DNA of 64,000 bases from Chondrosia reniformis (Eukaryota > Porifera > Demospongiae > Chondrillida > Chondrillidae): assembly GCA_947172415.1 (NCBI GenBank), contig OX359195.1, forward strand, positions 3,033,501-3,097,500, written 5' to 3'. The notes under the pieces were generated by a model that saw only the letters and a program-made list of their open reading frames with translations, had not been told where the DNA came from and made no database searches. A program made the position numbers and the translations under genes. This document shows, in pieces, positions 20,101 to 35,100 of this stretch (position 1 is its first letter; the number at the start of each line of letters is the position of its first letter).

Positions 20101-23100
20101 CTTACACCTGACTCCGCTAAAGGAATTGCATCAGGCTGCAATTTAAACATCTCTACAGGTAGAATTGCATAAGTCATGAACAGTTTTAGTGCATCTGAGT
20201 CTATATAAGAGAACACTGACTCTGTCTTTAAATGTTACGAGGCAAATGAACATACAATACCAAACAATTTATAATTGCCAGCAAGCTTATTTGCTAACCA
20301 TTTGTAGTGTGATAAATCCCCAGCAGTTGCTAAACCACCTACTATTCGGTAAACTACCATTTACAATTTTACCACCTACCATGAAAGATGTGCATCACCT
20401 AATGTAGTAGCTTTTATTACTAGACTGCAATTCATCTTCAATATTGTGCTGTTTGGGTGTCCATATCTTGGTTTCCCACCAAAATTCAAGTGCTGGATTA
20501 TAGAATCAAAGTCCTTTACAGAAGTTGACTCTGTATGCAGCATAATCAGGTCTTTTAGAGTTGCACTGCCATTTCAAGACGTTTGTCAACTTTAATGGCT
20601 TTTAATGTTGAACAGATGCTCTCCAGTTTCCTGTTAGAAATAGGTAGTGTCACAAGCAGTTGAACAGTAGTTAATATGTTTGACCATTTCAGAGCAGTGA
20701 GGTATTAGACAATTCTTGTCACATTTTGTTATGTTCTTTTCTGTTAAAAGAGTAACATATTGAGTAATATAGAGAAGCTTGGAATTCTTTTGATAGTTAT
20801 CCAAAGCTTCCCCAAACATATTCAAGAGGTGTCTTGAATTTAGTACTTAGGCTCTGTTTTGTGGCCCAACTGTCTTGATTATTGAGCCGAAGTACCCTTG
20901 CCAATTTGGTGACTATTTTGTGCTGCTCTCAGTATTTCTTGTGTAGACAATGCAGAGGCAAATATTACTGTTTGTGTATGTCCTGACATTATGTTAGAGC
21001 AATTCTGGGCTGGTTCGGACATTTTTTAAGAACAATTTATCGCAATAATCTTATTAAATTTTCTACAAACAACCATGTATTTCTCGAATATTCATTATCA
21101 AATTAGATACAAAACACTTAGACAATGTAACAAGAAAGAGTATAAAATCTGACAGAGTATAGAAAATCAGCATGTTTCTTCACTCTCACTGGATCCAGAA
21201 TCAAACCAGCTATCCCACTGATCAAGTAGTGAATTCTGTTCCTCTGGTTCACTTTCATGAGAGGAGGTTGAAGTATCAGACTTCTCTCGAGGTTAATACT
21301 CCTTCCTAGGTTGCTGGTTTATTCTGCCTGAAGTAGAGCAGTCATTCCACCACAGTTCAATGGCTGAATCTGCACTGAAGGAGCTCAAGGGAGGGCCTTC
21401 TATGTAGACCTCAAGTAGATCATTCAGAGTTTCATTTTGCATGCTATAGTCCTACGATCAGTCTTCAGAACCTTCAAGCTGGAAAAAATTTACTCAACTC
21501 TTCCATTAGAAAAGGGCAAACTGAATGCCAATTCAACAACTACAAGAATGTTGGGCCATATTCTAGCGTCTGGACATGAAGAGAGCTTGTACCACACTTT
21601 CTTGTATATTGTTTCACTGATGTTAAGATATGAACGAGAATAGTCAACAGCCTCCTCAATTTCGTCTTGCTAAGAGACAAATGAAACACCTTTAGCTTCA
21701 AGAGGAATTCTGAAATGTGTTGAAATGTGCTCAACTGCTTCTTTAACTTCAGCTAGGCTGCAGTCTTCCACTTCATCATCTTGAAGAAGGCTATCAGCTA
21801 ATGAGGCAGGTGTACGTTTCATCCATGTCTCGGTCTCTAGGAGTACTAGTAAAGAACGTAGCAGCTTAGTATAAGACCATGACAAACGTTCTCTCATTTT
21901 CTCATCTAGAAGAGCCAAGTCTCCTAATGTATCTACTTTGACTTTGTCCTGGGTTTTTTGACAACAGTTTTTAAGTGTATCTCCCTCGTAAGTCTTCTCA
22001 TCACCTTCTTCCTTGATCCTTCCTTTCAAAAGCTTTACAGTTGGCCACTCTAAAGCATCTTGCTTAGCCAAACTCTTTAAAGCTGTAACTGACTTTAGGA
22101 TGCTTTTGACCCAAAGTACAATATCAAGCTCATTTCCTTGTAGGGAGACACTGAGAAGTGACACAGGCTTTAGAATATCGGCATATAAAGCACAACCAAG
22201 AATTACTTTGTATTGCATCCATTTCTTAAGTTACTCTTTCAACCGCATCTTGTCATCTGGTCTGAGGGAACTGTCTTCTATGAGTGTAGTCAGGTGAGCA
22301 ATGTAAGCCCCATATCTGTCAACTATACATAAGAGAGCCTTGCGTGATTAATCCACCTTGAGCCGTGCAATCGAATTGGATTATTTCCACTAGTAGGTAG
22401 TTCAAACACTTCTTTCAGATCACTCACAATGTCTTCCAGTTCTCGAATTTTTTTAGGTGATTTTCGTATAGATAGTACAAACGAAGTAGCAATTCTTCAA
22501 TACTTTTAAAAGGTGAGCTAGTGAGAGCATTTTTGCATGCCAACTCCAGACGATGGGCGAAACACCAAGACCACATAAGCCATGGATTAGCGTTTTGAAT
22601 AACACCTGTCATACCATTTAGCTCTCCTATATTTACATTTGCACCGTCCGTTCCTCCTCCTATCAGAACTGGTTTCCCTTCTACTTGTAGCACTTGCTTC
22701 TGGTCAAGGATATCTGTTACACCTAGTGGTGAGAGACATTGTGATAGACATTTCACCAATCCATTGGCATCCGCTGTTTGTACTGGTGCAACACAAAAGA
22801 ATCGAGCATGTGACTTCATCTCTCGAGTGATATCATCTATCACACATGACAGAAGTACAACTAACTCCTGTTCAATTTTGCCAGCATCTGTGCTTCCATC
22901 CATTAGAAAACTGTAGAACTTGCGATGAGAGAGATCACTAAGAAAATGCTGGCGTTGAGCTTCCGCGATGTAGTGAGTAAATAACTTAGCTGATGGAGCA
23001 TTCCTGTAAGCATGGCCTAGATCAACCTTGTGCCTAGCTTCTACCTCACATAATGCTGTGAACATTTCAAGCGCAATGCCTTCCTTCGCCATTAAGTAAC

Positions 23101-26100
23101 ACAAGTCAAACTTGTTTCTCATTCGAACTTACTCAGATTCTTCCAGTGTCAGCAAATACCTCGCTATTGGAGCATAACTAGTTTTAGGCTCGTTGTTGTC
23201 TTTGGCTTGGGCGGTACGTAAATGATTCATAGCTGCTTTATGTTGTTCACTAGTAGAATGGTCCAACACACTGCTCGTGCGTTGATTCTCAGTTCCAGCA
23301 ATCCATGCTTGTGAGTAGTTCTTCATACTGCATATCTTTCTCTCATATTCTCTACAGACTGAACACCACAAAAGCGCTACTTGTCCTAGATCATTTTTGT
23401 CTTTGTCACAATTTAGCCACGTGATGGTCTTGATCAAAATTTCGTTGCCATTTCTCGAAGGTAGTAACCGAAATTTGGTGCTTACTTCTCTTAGCTTTAC
23501 TTATATCACTTAGCTCGCTTGCGCTACTAGAACTACAACGAGAACAACTAGAATAATTTGGCCGACCACTTGGCCGTTTTCGATCTGCCATTTTGTCAGT
23601 CTATTCGAGCACGAGGTCGGTCACGCGACGCAAACATTCGGTAAATGTCCGAAGACCGTCCGTTATGTTTGCCTCTGCAATGACTCATGAATGTAGTACA
23701 GATATACATACACAGAAGCAACTCATCGATATCTTGGAAGTACTTATGTATAACTTCGCTTTTTTCGCAACTACTCTGGCCCAATTCACTGAAAAATTCC
23801 AATCAACCATATACCTTGGTCCTTCAGGTGTACAAGGATCTGTTTTAGAGTTTGGTAAGGACAGAAGCAGGTGCAGATACCTAAGGGGGTGAGGATCTGT
23901 CTGATGGACTCTCACAGATTTTGGATGTACGGGAGGGTCACAGATATCTTGGGTGGATCCTGCTCTTTTTTGGAGGGAAGGAGAGATGTGGGGTGCCGAT
24001 TGTGGTCCAAAATTGACCATGGGTAGCCATTGTTCTGTAGGGCTCTAGTGATGTACTCCCTTTCTTTATCCTTGTCCATGACGTAAGTGCATATCCTATC
24101 CGCCCGGGCTAGTAAGGTGCGGACCACTGCTGTTTTTTGGGAAAGTGGATGATGTGAGAAAAAATCCAGGTGGCAGTCCGTGTGGGTCTCTTTTTGGAAC
24201 ACTACTGTAGACAAGGAACCATCATCATGTCGGATTATCCTGGTGTCCAGGAATGGAATGGAGCCATTAACCTCCTGCTCAATCGTGAACTGGATGGAGG
24301 ACTCAATGGAGTTGATGTGCTGATGGAACTGTTAGATGTAATCCCATGAGAGGGCTGTTAGCGTGTCATCAGCATATCTCTTCCAAAACAGAGGGCGGTG
24401 CGAGCAAGATGCAAGTGCTCGCTCTTCAACGTCTTCCATAACAAGGTTAGCCGCCGTGACAGACACCGGTGACCCCAAAGATTTGACGTTAGCAACCTCC
24501 CTGGTATGACAAATAAGTGGCATCAAGACAGAATGTAAATAGCTGGTAAAGGGGTTCCGGGATAGCACCTGATCTCTTGAGATTTAGGAGGAGTGAGTTC
24601 ATCCTTCCTTCCTTGGGCCAGTGTGGGATCCTTGGGGAGACTTTAATATGTGTCAGTGTCTCCAAGCAAGTCTCTGATTTTTCTGTCATAGTCCAATAGG
24701 TCTAACACGACCGTAGCATTACCTTTATCTGCTGGAGCAATAACAATGGATTTGTCTTCTTTGAGATTCTTTAAGGCCTTTTGCTCTGATGGATGGAGAT
24801 TGAAGGTGGTGGTCGGGATTATAACAAGTATGTATATATTCTTAAGGGTATACATGTATTTTCAAGCTATCTGAATGATTCCCATTCTAACTCCAATGGA
24901 TAACGCAAGCTTTTAGCCATTTACTGACTTGTTCAGTGGGATATCGCATTGTATAACTATGCTATCACATTGTATAACTAAAATAAGAGGCCAAAGTGTC
25001 TCTTATTATAGTTATACAGTGGTTGTGGATTATATATAATTTCCCTTGGTTGCTCCAGCAACGGAGTGTATAATTATTTATGTACTGGCATCGAAGCCCG
25101 CCTCTACAGTGCGTTTTATGCCGGTGTCTCCCATGAATGCAAGTGACTTCCACATCACAACTGTTAAAATGTGCAGCATGGAAGTATTTACATGGTTGTG
25201 AACAACGATAAAAAATGACGTCTTTACGATAAAAATGGCATCTTGCTGTGGGAATTTGAGACAGGACACTCTTCTCTGCAGTGACGAATTTTCATAAATG
25301 AAACACTTCAGGTCACTTCCCAAGTGATACTCCATAATCTGTGAGAGTTAGACTGCATCTCGTCCAGAAACGACGGAGTATTGCGGTAACAAACAAACAC
25401 ACAAACTCTACTGAATTATATATATAGATAACACTTAATTTATGTTTAAATGCATCTATTTTGCAAATGGTGGCATTTGTAAACTCAAAAAACTAAATTT
25501 TCTATCATTCTTTGTAATTTTAAGGATACTTAAGTGTCAAGAATTATTTGTATTACAAATATTATAAGCCTAACAAAGTGGCCGAGTAATTCAAGCACGA
25601 GGGCGGCAGCCCCACAAGTTGTTATTACACAAATTACTTGTTTAATTATTTTTTATAATTGCACCATACTTGTTTTGCACTTTTTGTAGCTTGGAAATGA
25701 CAATGTTGCCATCACTGAAGCCAATAACAAATCACTGGTAGTAGCACTACGGCCCACGCTAGTAGCTAAGCAAGTTGACTGGTGTCTTCAAGTAACAGTG
25801 GAGGTGAGTTAGTTCTTGTTGTTGACTAGTCTAAAGCATTTGGTATGAACCTTTTAGATCTTCCTTTTATTATTTTTAAATTAGAAAAATTCCCAATGCC
25901 TGAAAGCTGTAGTTTTGTTTGATACACTTGGAGAGGTGTTTTGTATCCAAAAGGTAACATACAGTAAGAAGCAAGGCAGAGATTTGAAGTCCTTGAGTGA
26001 ATCTCCTGGTACAGCTGTTGAGCTTAATCATGTCATCCACCCAAGCTACTGTCTAGATGTATATGTGAGTTGTTATAAGTCATTACCTACACCTGTATGC

Positions 26101-29100
26101 AGTTAAAGGCATTAAAAGGACTATAAATTAGCTTATACAGTGTAACCTCTACACTGAACCCATTCATTGATTGATAAACTAGCTCCCTTTAAGTTGAACA
26201 GTTCCTATAGTCCCAATTTTCAACATATGCAAACAAAATATGCGTAAATCACCTTAGTAAACTGTAACATCTGAATTCCAAAAACAATATTTCTAGTCCA
26301 GATAGGTGTTAAAAGCTACAATAAACAAATATCCACCACTGAGCCACTTTTAAAGCAAGAAGACTTAGTTAAATAGATTTAGTTAATTAAAAGGTCAAAG
26401 TAACTTAATAGCCAAACCACTCTAAGCAACAAATTTGGAATTGAATATGCAAGTATGGTACAAGTCAAAAGTTACCATAAAATTCTGTATGTATTTTTAA
26501 GGAATCTCCATGTTAGTACATCTGCACTGCTGTCCGCAATTACTTTTTTCAATATCTTCGATCTTATAATACTACATGGTACAACAAAGTAAAGCAGTGA
26601 TATCTTGCTAAGGAATGGATCAGAGTTGGCTTTATGTGGATTGAATGAATTGGTTGGAATGGTTAGTGTGTCCTCGAAACCTTCCCTTTGCAGGTTGCCC
26701 TTCTGCTGTCTGCCGTCATGTCCATCTGGGAGATCGGAACTCCCTTCTTATCCACAGCTCCTGACATCTCCCTTGCAAAGGATATCCTGCACCAGAGCCA
26801 GCCAAGAACCTGCGCGTAGTGATCCTTGCGTTTCTCAGTTTGCATGGATGTTAGCCTCTTGTAGAAGTTGATGCATTCCCTGGCCATCCCTTCAGATGTC
26901 GAAAAGACAAGAGGGGTGAACATATCATGCTCAATCTTGTGTGTTCATTGGCCGTATTCCTTCTTCCTATCTGACTCTTGTTTCTTATAGATGGATGCGA
27001 GATCTCTGGAACGGCATGAAGGTGCGTTCAGGTGGAAGACCCTTACAACAAAATGGCATCCTGTATTCCAGAAACCTTGAGCATGAATGTTGACTCTGGC
27101 ATCATCAGCTGAATTAGCTGTGTGGTGGTCAAGTACCTCTCCACTCAGTGGTTGGGGAGAGGGCCCAATGCTCACATTGTGGCATACCTCATTCAGAAGG
27201 CTGGCAAACAGGTCACTGATTAATAGGAAAATCTCCTTTGTGGCATATCAGGGCATGATCCACTGTAAAAGATGCTCCACAAATGCAAGATTGGGGCTGG
27301 TTGGGGCTGCCATCCGTACCTCAAGCAAAGGACATCATGGAATACCCCTCTGTGGAGTTTGAAGCCATAGTTGGTGATTGGTAGTACCGAGAGCCATGAA
27401 GATGCTCCATTCTCAGTGACACAATCCATGTGGCATTTGAGTGTGGATAGCAACTGTTCAAACTGTTCATTGGAAAGTTTCCCAGTCTTAGTTGAGGCCT
27501 TTCGTTTGACGTAGCCCATTCATTGCAAAAAAGAAAGTGCCCATCCTCTGGTGAGTGCAACATGTCTTCCATTCTCTGTTAGCACTGTTCTGTCCTTAGA
27601 GACAATGATGCCTTCAGCTGCTGCCAGAACTAGGCTGCAACTGACTGGCGTGCCTGCCAACCGAAGTCTTCTGGATTTGGGTGTCCAGGCTTTCTCCCAA
27701 CGCAAGTGGTCGTCCTCTCTTCTTTGGTGGAAGGGAAGTGATGTCGCTAAAATCATCACTTTTAGCACGCGCAGAAACCTCCTTTTCGTACAATTGTTTG
27801 TACTTGTGAACAGTACTTTCAGGAAGATCTCCTCGCTCCTTTATGAAATGCCTCCTTGCTGAAGCTGTTCCATTAATCGAAGCGTACTTCCCAATCTTCG
27901 CCCGAGCCTCCTCCGAGTACGCTGTAACCGTACGCTTACAATTGGATTGATCTAGCTGCTGCCGTTCGAGTATGTCTGCCACACGTTTGTTGGCCTCTGC
28001 AGTAGATTTCTCCCCGATTCCTGTCTCCTCCGGGGTCAGTACCACCTTCGCCTTCGCAAAATACCGCAGCAAGCTCATGGTCAAATTCTCCTACATTTCA
28101 CACTTAACGCTGTAAAGCTACACGTGCACAAACCCACGCGTTACAGAAATTCCGTGTGATGTAATTTGTGTCCGCTGAGACGCTTTGCACGAATACGTAT
28201 GAATTAGATGCACGTATGAATTTCTAGATTTACGGTAGTTGCTTTCGGACCAGTGCAGATTTCCACGGAAGGATGTGCGGAAATCTGTAGAAGTCCATAT
28301 GGTCAACTGCTGTTTACAGCATCCGCAGTTTGAAGGAAACTACGGGAAACTGTAAATAACTTTTGACTTTTACCATACATTCTCAGTTAAATACTTTTGA
28401 GCTTTACTTATTTGAATGCCCCTCTAACCCAAATGTGTTGGTCCAAAGGATGTTCTGTTTTAGGGAGGTTTCACTGTATTATAAAGACATTCTCTGTGCA
28501 TTCTAACCAAATCTAATTGCTTTTTGTATTCAGATTCAAGCAAAACCAATACCAGGAGTAAATGAGCAAATAGCAATCTTTGAATTTGAAGACTGTGTTG
28601 TACTCAGAGCTTTAAAGATTGAAGTGCTCAGTGAAGAGGCAGACAGGGCTGTAGCTAGGAGAAATATACCTAGGAATCCAAGACCCGCTAAAATGTATGA
28701 CTTGGACTTAGGATTTATACATTTTGAATCCCTAGCTGGTAAAAGCTAAGTTAATTTTGCATAGATTGTGTCCACTAATTAATGCCTTAAAAAGAGAGAG
28801 AAACTATAAGGTTACATTCTGCATTTAACTAATTGTTATGAATGGTGACATGGTTCAGTGGTTGTCTTGTAAGAAGAATGTAGTCAGTTGTATTTCTCAG
28901 CTTTGTTTTGACCATGTGTAATTAGTATGACACATCCACTATTTTTATACAGTGGGCCCTGGTTTAACCGACACTGTTTGTTTCAACCAAAAATGTCGGA
29001 TAAATCAGACAAAGAGATAAATTAATGTATCTCTTAAGGAGAGAGGTATTTCTTTGTAAAGCACAGTATAGTGCGTCTACAACCTAGTGACTTACCAAGA

Positions 29101-32100
29101 CTGCATACATAATTTCCCAGCTACCTTTTTGCACTCAATAGATTTAGGAATTGTGGAAATTTTTCAAGCTCTGAGAGAAGTTATTTTATGTAGTGATCTG
29201 TACTGGGAAGCTCATTACAAATGCGTTGATGTGGCACCAATGCTTTCTGAACCTACGGACAAGCTTTTGCCTGAATACAAGTTACCTGAAAAGATTGAAG
29301 AGTTTATTGAGCAAGGAAGATATAACAATATGGAGAGATCTATATCCAAGGTCTGTAATACAAGCTTTTTAATTTACTATGATCTACTATATGAGCCATA
29401 CCAAGCTGTGGACTCAGTTACCTAGTCTCTTTATGCATACAAAACACTTTAAATGTCACTGCAAACTGTTTCTCAATGAGTAGAGAACTCTTTAATGGAA
29501 TATCTCTCAATCAGAGAGAGCTGTGTTGTGAAATGATGGTCTACTCCTAGTTCATACCATATAGTGTATTTTTAGGAACAATCTCATGCTCTTTCCTATT
29601 ACAAGCCTATTTCAAACCTTCTAACCTCTTATAGTAGTTTATAAGGTAAAAGAAGCCATTTACATAAACTCTTATTATGTTGTATAGGAAAATTTCAAAA
29701 GAAGGATGCACAATCTTCTATTTTTGGAAGAATATCAAGAGAGAAAGGATATGAGCAGATATGATTTGTATAAAACATCTGTTGAATTTATGAGCAATTT
29801 CACCAGTGGAGGGACACTGCATGTTGCACAATCTGGGTTTTCTTATGTGAAATTAACTTTAAATGAAGAGATTTTTGAGGGTAGAAGATCTGTAAAGTGA
29901 GGAACATTTCATACCATTTTAAATTGTCTGTAATAAGACATATGAATGACTATATTTCTTAAATTATGGGATCTTTAGTACTGCATACATTCATAGGTGT
30001 AATTTTGAAAAGTTAAAATTAATCACTGAAAGATATTTTACCAACCAGCCAAGCTCGAGTAAAAATGACTACCAGTGAGTGTCTCCAAGCCTTTCTTTCC
30101 ATCCTGCATGACTGGGAAGCAACAACTGTGTGTTATTTGAAAAGAATTTGTCCTTCACCCAAGGTGGGACCTTAATCAGACCATAGTCATATACCTCAGT
30201 CAGTTGATTGGTAGATATGATATCTTCCAGTGATTATTAACTCCTCGGCATAGTCTTGGCAAAAGCTACAAGTCCAATTAACCAACATATTTCATTTCTA
30301 TTTGTGTAATTATTTAGGAAGCTAGATATTGCCTTATTCCTTCCTAATGGCTGTCAGTCTGCATTTGGATGTCTAGTTGAGTATACTGGAAGGGATTATG
30401 TGGTACTTAGAATCCCTGATGAAGCCAAACAGTATTGGTGAGTTAATGTGTGTTTATATAAAATATATTGGCAGATTCTTCTTGTATGATCGGTGTTCAT
30501 GTTTCAAGTATTGAAAAGAAAGTCCCATACGTAAGTCATGGCAAAAGTGTGTGTCCGTACCAAGTACAGCATTTTTCCAAAATGTATTCTCAAACACGTC
30601 TCAAGTAGACATGGTAACTATTATAATATTCGAATGTAATCGTAATCAAAATCATCTACTATATGAGAGATGTGGTGAGTTCAATGGCTTCAAAGAGACT
30701 TACTAAACAGATGATAGGGAATTTCGCAAAAGTGATGAGTGAAATTTAACCTTATGGCTTCTCTGAAATTGTCCTATGGAAACTTTCAACTAGAAACATA
30801 AGAATGTTACTATTGTGTCCATAGAGAAGTTTAAGACACACCTCAACTCCCTGAGAAAATGTCCAGTTTACTATGGAAATTGAGGAGAACTACTACTGTT
30901 TATCCCCTTCTTGGATGTTCTGGTCCCCAGGACCATTACCTTTTCAGGTTTAATATTAACCTCCTCGATCATTATCTTAAGTGTTTAAGTATTCATCCAT
31001 TATATATTAGTTAATTGATGATTATTGAGCTACATCAACAGGAATATTCTTTAATGTTTTGACCCTAAGGTCTTCATCAGCAAGAAGGTAACTTATTGCT
31101 GATGAAGACCTTAGGGTTGAAACGTTCAATTCTAAAGAATATTCCTGTTGCTGTAGCTCAATAATCATCAATTAACTAATTATGATCGCAACAACTACTC
31201 CATATCATTTCATACATTTATATATATTCTCTGTAGTATCTCTTAAAGATGCACTTTATAGCCGTCAATTTTGCCATTATATTTGTGGAATTATCTTTTT
31301 TACATACGTACGTAGGCTACTTTGATTTAAGCCTATTTCTTAAACAGCTCATATCTGTATTTAATTTTCAGTGGGTATTGAATTGTATGCGTATACGTAT
31401 CTTGTAGCCCTCTTGGGAAATTTGTAGCTAGTTAAAGAGTTATCCAAGTTCCCTCATGTGTATAGTATGGTCAATGGCAACACATGCTCTGTCAGATTTA
31501 CTGTGCCAAGGATCAACTTCCGTGCTATGCATTATGCAGTTGACCATTTGGATCTAGATGTAGTGTTTCCCAATTCAGTTGGACCAGTTCCAAGTTCTTA
31601 TAGCAGTAAAGTAAGAAAATTGTTATTATGGCTTCATAAAGTGACATTCAGCAGTTTATTTGTGCTTTTATGTGGTGACTAGATATTGCTTTAGGAAGGG
31701 ATTCATTCCAGGACCTGTAAAACTTTCTCTAATAACTTTTAATGCTTTTGATAAATGTACGGCATGTTTAAAAAGGAAATGATCATTACCAAAATTACAT
31801 AAATCTATTTCTTTTAGGAATGTCTAAAGCACCTTGAAAGAAGTAAACTAAACACATCTCAATTGATTGCTGCTAGAAGTATCCTAAATCCTGAGTATCA
31901 AATGGTAAGTGCTCAGTTTTCCGGGCACTGTGGATTGCATATGCTCAGAATTAACTACTAAACAGTGCTTTAAATAAGAATTAGGCATTGCTTGGACAAA
32001 TAAGCAAATAATGTTTTGATTGGTCATCATTAGCTTTTTTGGTTACACACTATTGTCATCTTAAAATATTGGGTTTAGCAGCCTTAGCATATTTGAATGA

Positions 32101-35100
32101 GTTTTGCCTAGTAAAATAGGCAATACAAAACAGTGACCTAAGCCTATATCTGTTAACAAACAGGTTGTTGAAGTTGTGGTATTTCGAGGTTACTACACAT
32201 ACATGTTGATACAAAGAATAATTGTAATATAAATACATGTCATGGAGACATAAAGATCTTTTGGCACATACTGTATACTTATTTTAACTATATCAATGAA
32301 GTTGCAAGAAGGATTATAATTTATGAAATCTTCTCATGTAAGCCAGATCATTTGCCTAACACTTTGGTTGTCATTAAAATTAACAGCATTTGCAGTTCCT
32401 GCCCAATTGCAAAGTTGACCGGCAATTTTGTCCCCTTATAAGCTCACTTATGTCGATATAACAGTGTTTCAAGCCTTGAGAGCAGTGGAGTTTCAATTTC
32501 CAGAGGAGGTAGATAATATAATACAGATGGAAATGACTCCCAAAATATTCACAATCAGGTATATAATTAAACGCTACAAGACTTTTAGCCACACTGAAAT
32601 TCTCAACTTCTGCATACAGAGTAGTAGTCTCTACAGATCATATAAGGTTAAACACATGGGTGTGTCTGACAACTAGGTGAAGTGGATGGCCACTGCACTA
32701 TTTTTGAACAGAAAATGGTTAATGGCTGACTATTCTAATGTAATGATTTAAATTTGGTAAAGCTTAATCAATTTAATCCTCATACAACCGAAAAAGTATT
32801 TATAGCAGTACCAACCACAGATAACAGGATAGCTTTGTGGTAGTTCTGTTTGTACTTGCATGATCCAAAACACAAATATAGATAATCAAATAGATTAGAT
32901 TAGTTCTAGTCACTTTGAATTAGTCGGCAACTATGCCTAGTCTTTATACATATTCAATGATTATTTTTGTTTATTTTTGATATATTATTGTCTGCTAAAG
33001 ATGCGTCCTCGTGAATAATCTAACTGCCTAAACATATAACATTTTAATGCTTTACATACAGTAACTGAAAATATGTCTTTTTTACTATAAATTGTCATGT
33101 ATCACAGAATGACAGTTAAAGCATGGTCAGGTCTTGGCCTTGTATGCCGGTGAAGCACTGTGACAAATTTTTTATAACAATTTGTTTAATTGAGTAACTA
33201 ACTTATTATCTTCCTTTAGCTTCCCACATTAATTTGTGGGCCTTTCGGTTGTGGGAAAACTGAAGCTCTTAAGGAGTGTGTCAAGATGTTGCTGTTGCAT
33301 GCTCCTCAGACTACCATTCTGATTGTCACACAGTCAAATGCAGCAGCTGATCTGTATATTCAGTATCTGGATGAGCAGCTTGGTATTGGTAAGTACATTA
33401 TTGTAGGTATACATATAGGATACTGGATTAATAAAGTACAATGCATCCCAAATAATTTGCACAACAGGTTTTGGTTAAAATGTGACAGATTTGCAGTATT
33501 GGCAGCTTAGATTATATTGTTTACATAAATCATTCTATAACTACTGGTAAAGTGTTTCATTGTCTTTAGATTACCAAGCATTTGTCTTTTTGTTAAATTT
33601 GTCCAATTTGACTATTTTTGTGAAGTTGCTATCTTCTAAGCAGTAGCTATAGGAGTAGGAGAAGTCTGTCCATCAGTTTCACACATATATTTTTGGCAGA
33701 TTAAATTTCTAAAAATATTTATTAGGACCAGTTGGTCCCAAACAATGTAGTAGCAATGGCAGATCTAGAAGGTGGTGAATTAGGTTTATAATTTGCTGTC
33801 AACAAATTTGGGAAGATTCCAGTCAGATTTTGCTGCTTGGCACTTTAAGAGAGGGCAAATTATCCAGCATGCATGTATTAGTACAATGGAATAAATAAGG
33901 ATTTCTTCTAGCTTAGTTGACTTTTGGGTGGTTCATCTTTCAACTTTTTCAGCATCTGAAGACGATAAGTGTTTTCTTAGACTTTTCAACCCTGAAAATC
34001 ACTGAAGATGACCGTCAAGGTGAAATTGTCCAACAAAAGGTTTACCAGACTGTATCTTTAGCCATTTAACGTATCAAAAGATGAACCACCAAAAGATATT
34101 ACTATTCTTAATTGCTTCTTATTTCTGTGACAGCACCGAGTACTGCATTCATTAAATGGTAATAACTATCTGTATTAAAGCCAATGATGCAGTTGTTATG
34201 ATTTAGTTGCCTGAAAGCTATTTAGTATGACCTCCCATGCATCCCTGTAATTTTACAGTTGCTGTTTCATTTCCTTACAGAAAACTTAAAGGAGAAGATA
34301 TTTCGCTTGTACTTCATTGGCCGAAACTTTCAAACAGTTAGACCTCAACTGAAAAAATATACAAGGTACGTACATCTTTTTAAATGCTGTTTAAGTAATC
34401 CGTCAACCTTGCAATTTTGCCACAATTTTAGTAAAAACCATTTATAATGATGAATTATGCAGGATGCCCTAAAGTTTGCTTGTATAAAGAAAGCATAATT
34501 ACATGTTGTGAGCATGAACAGATATTGGCAGAAGCCTATGTTAAAGAATTTTATCCAAGCAATCTTAGCAATTCCTTTGACCAGTCTTTTCTGTGTTACT
34601 TTCTAACCCTTGAAGAATACACAAGCCTTACATGATGTACACAAGCATTATTTTGTCCTAAGATCACACTGTAGCTCAATCAGTCAATCAAACAGTCAAT
34701 TTTTACTAAAGACTGTCATTAGTCAGAGAACTATTTTACAGAGGACCTAGTAGCCATATGGCATAATAAAGCTTAAGAAATTTGTCTACATTCCCATCTC
34801 TAAGTTTCAATATTTATATTTAAAAACGACTCTTTTATTTTGTTCAACTGTTTATTGTTAAGGTATGAAGTGGATCATTTTAAGTGTCCTGATCTTGGTG
34901 AGCTCAAGAAGTTCAGAATAATAGTCACAACATCACAAACAGCTAGAACACTCAGACTAAAAAACCTAAAGCCAGGTCATTTCACTCACATATTCATAGA
35001 TGAAGCAGCTCAGGTGAGAAAAATGTATTCGTACGTACGTACATGTGCCTGTAATTGAATGTCATCTATGCTATAGAGACACTACATAAGAGTTGTACAT

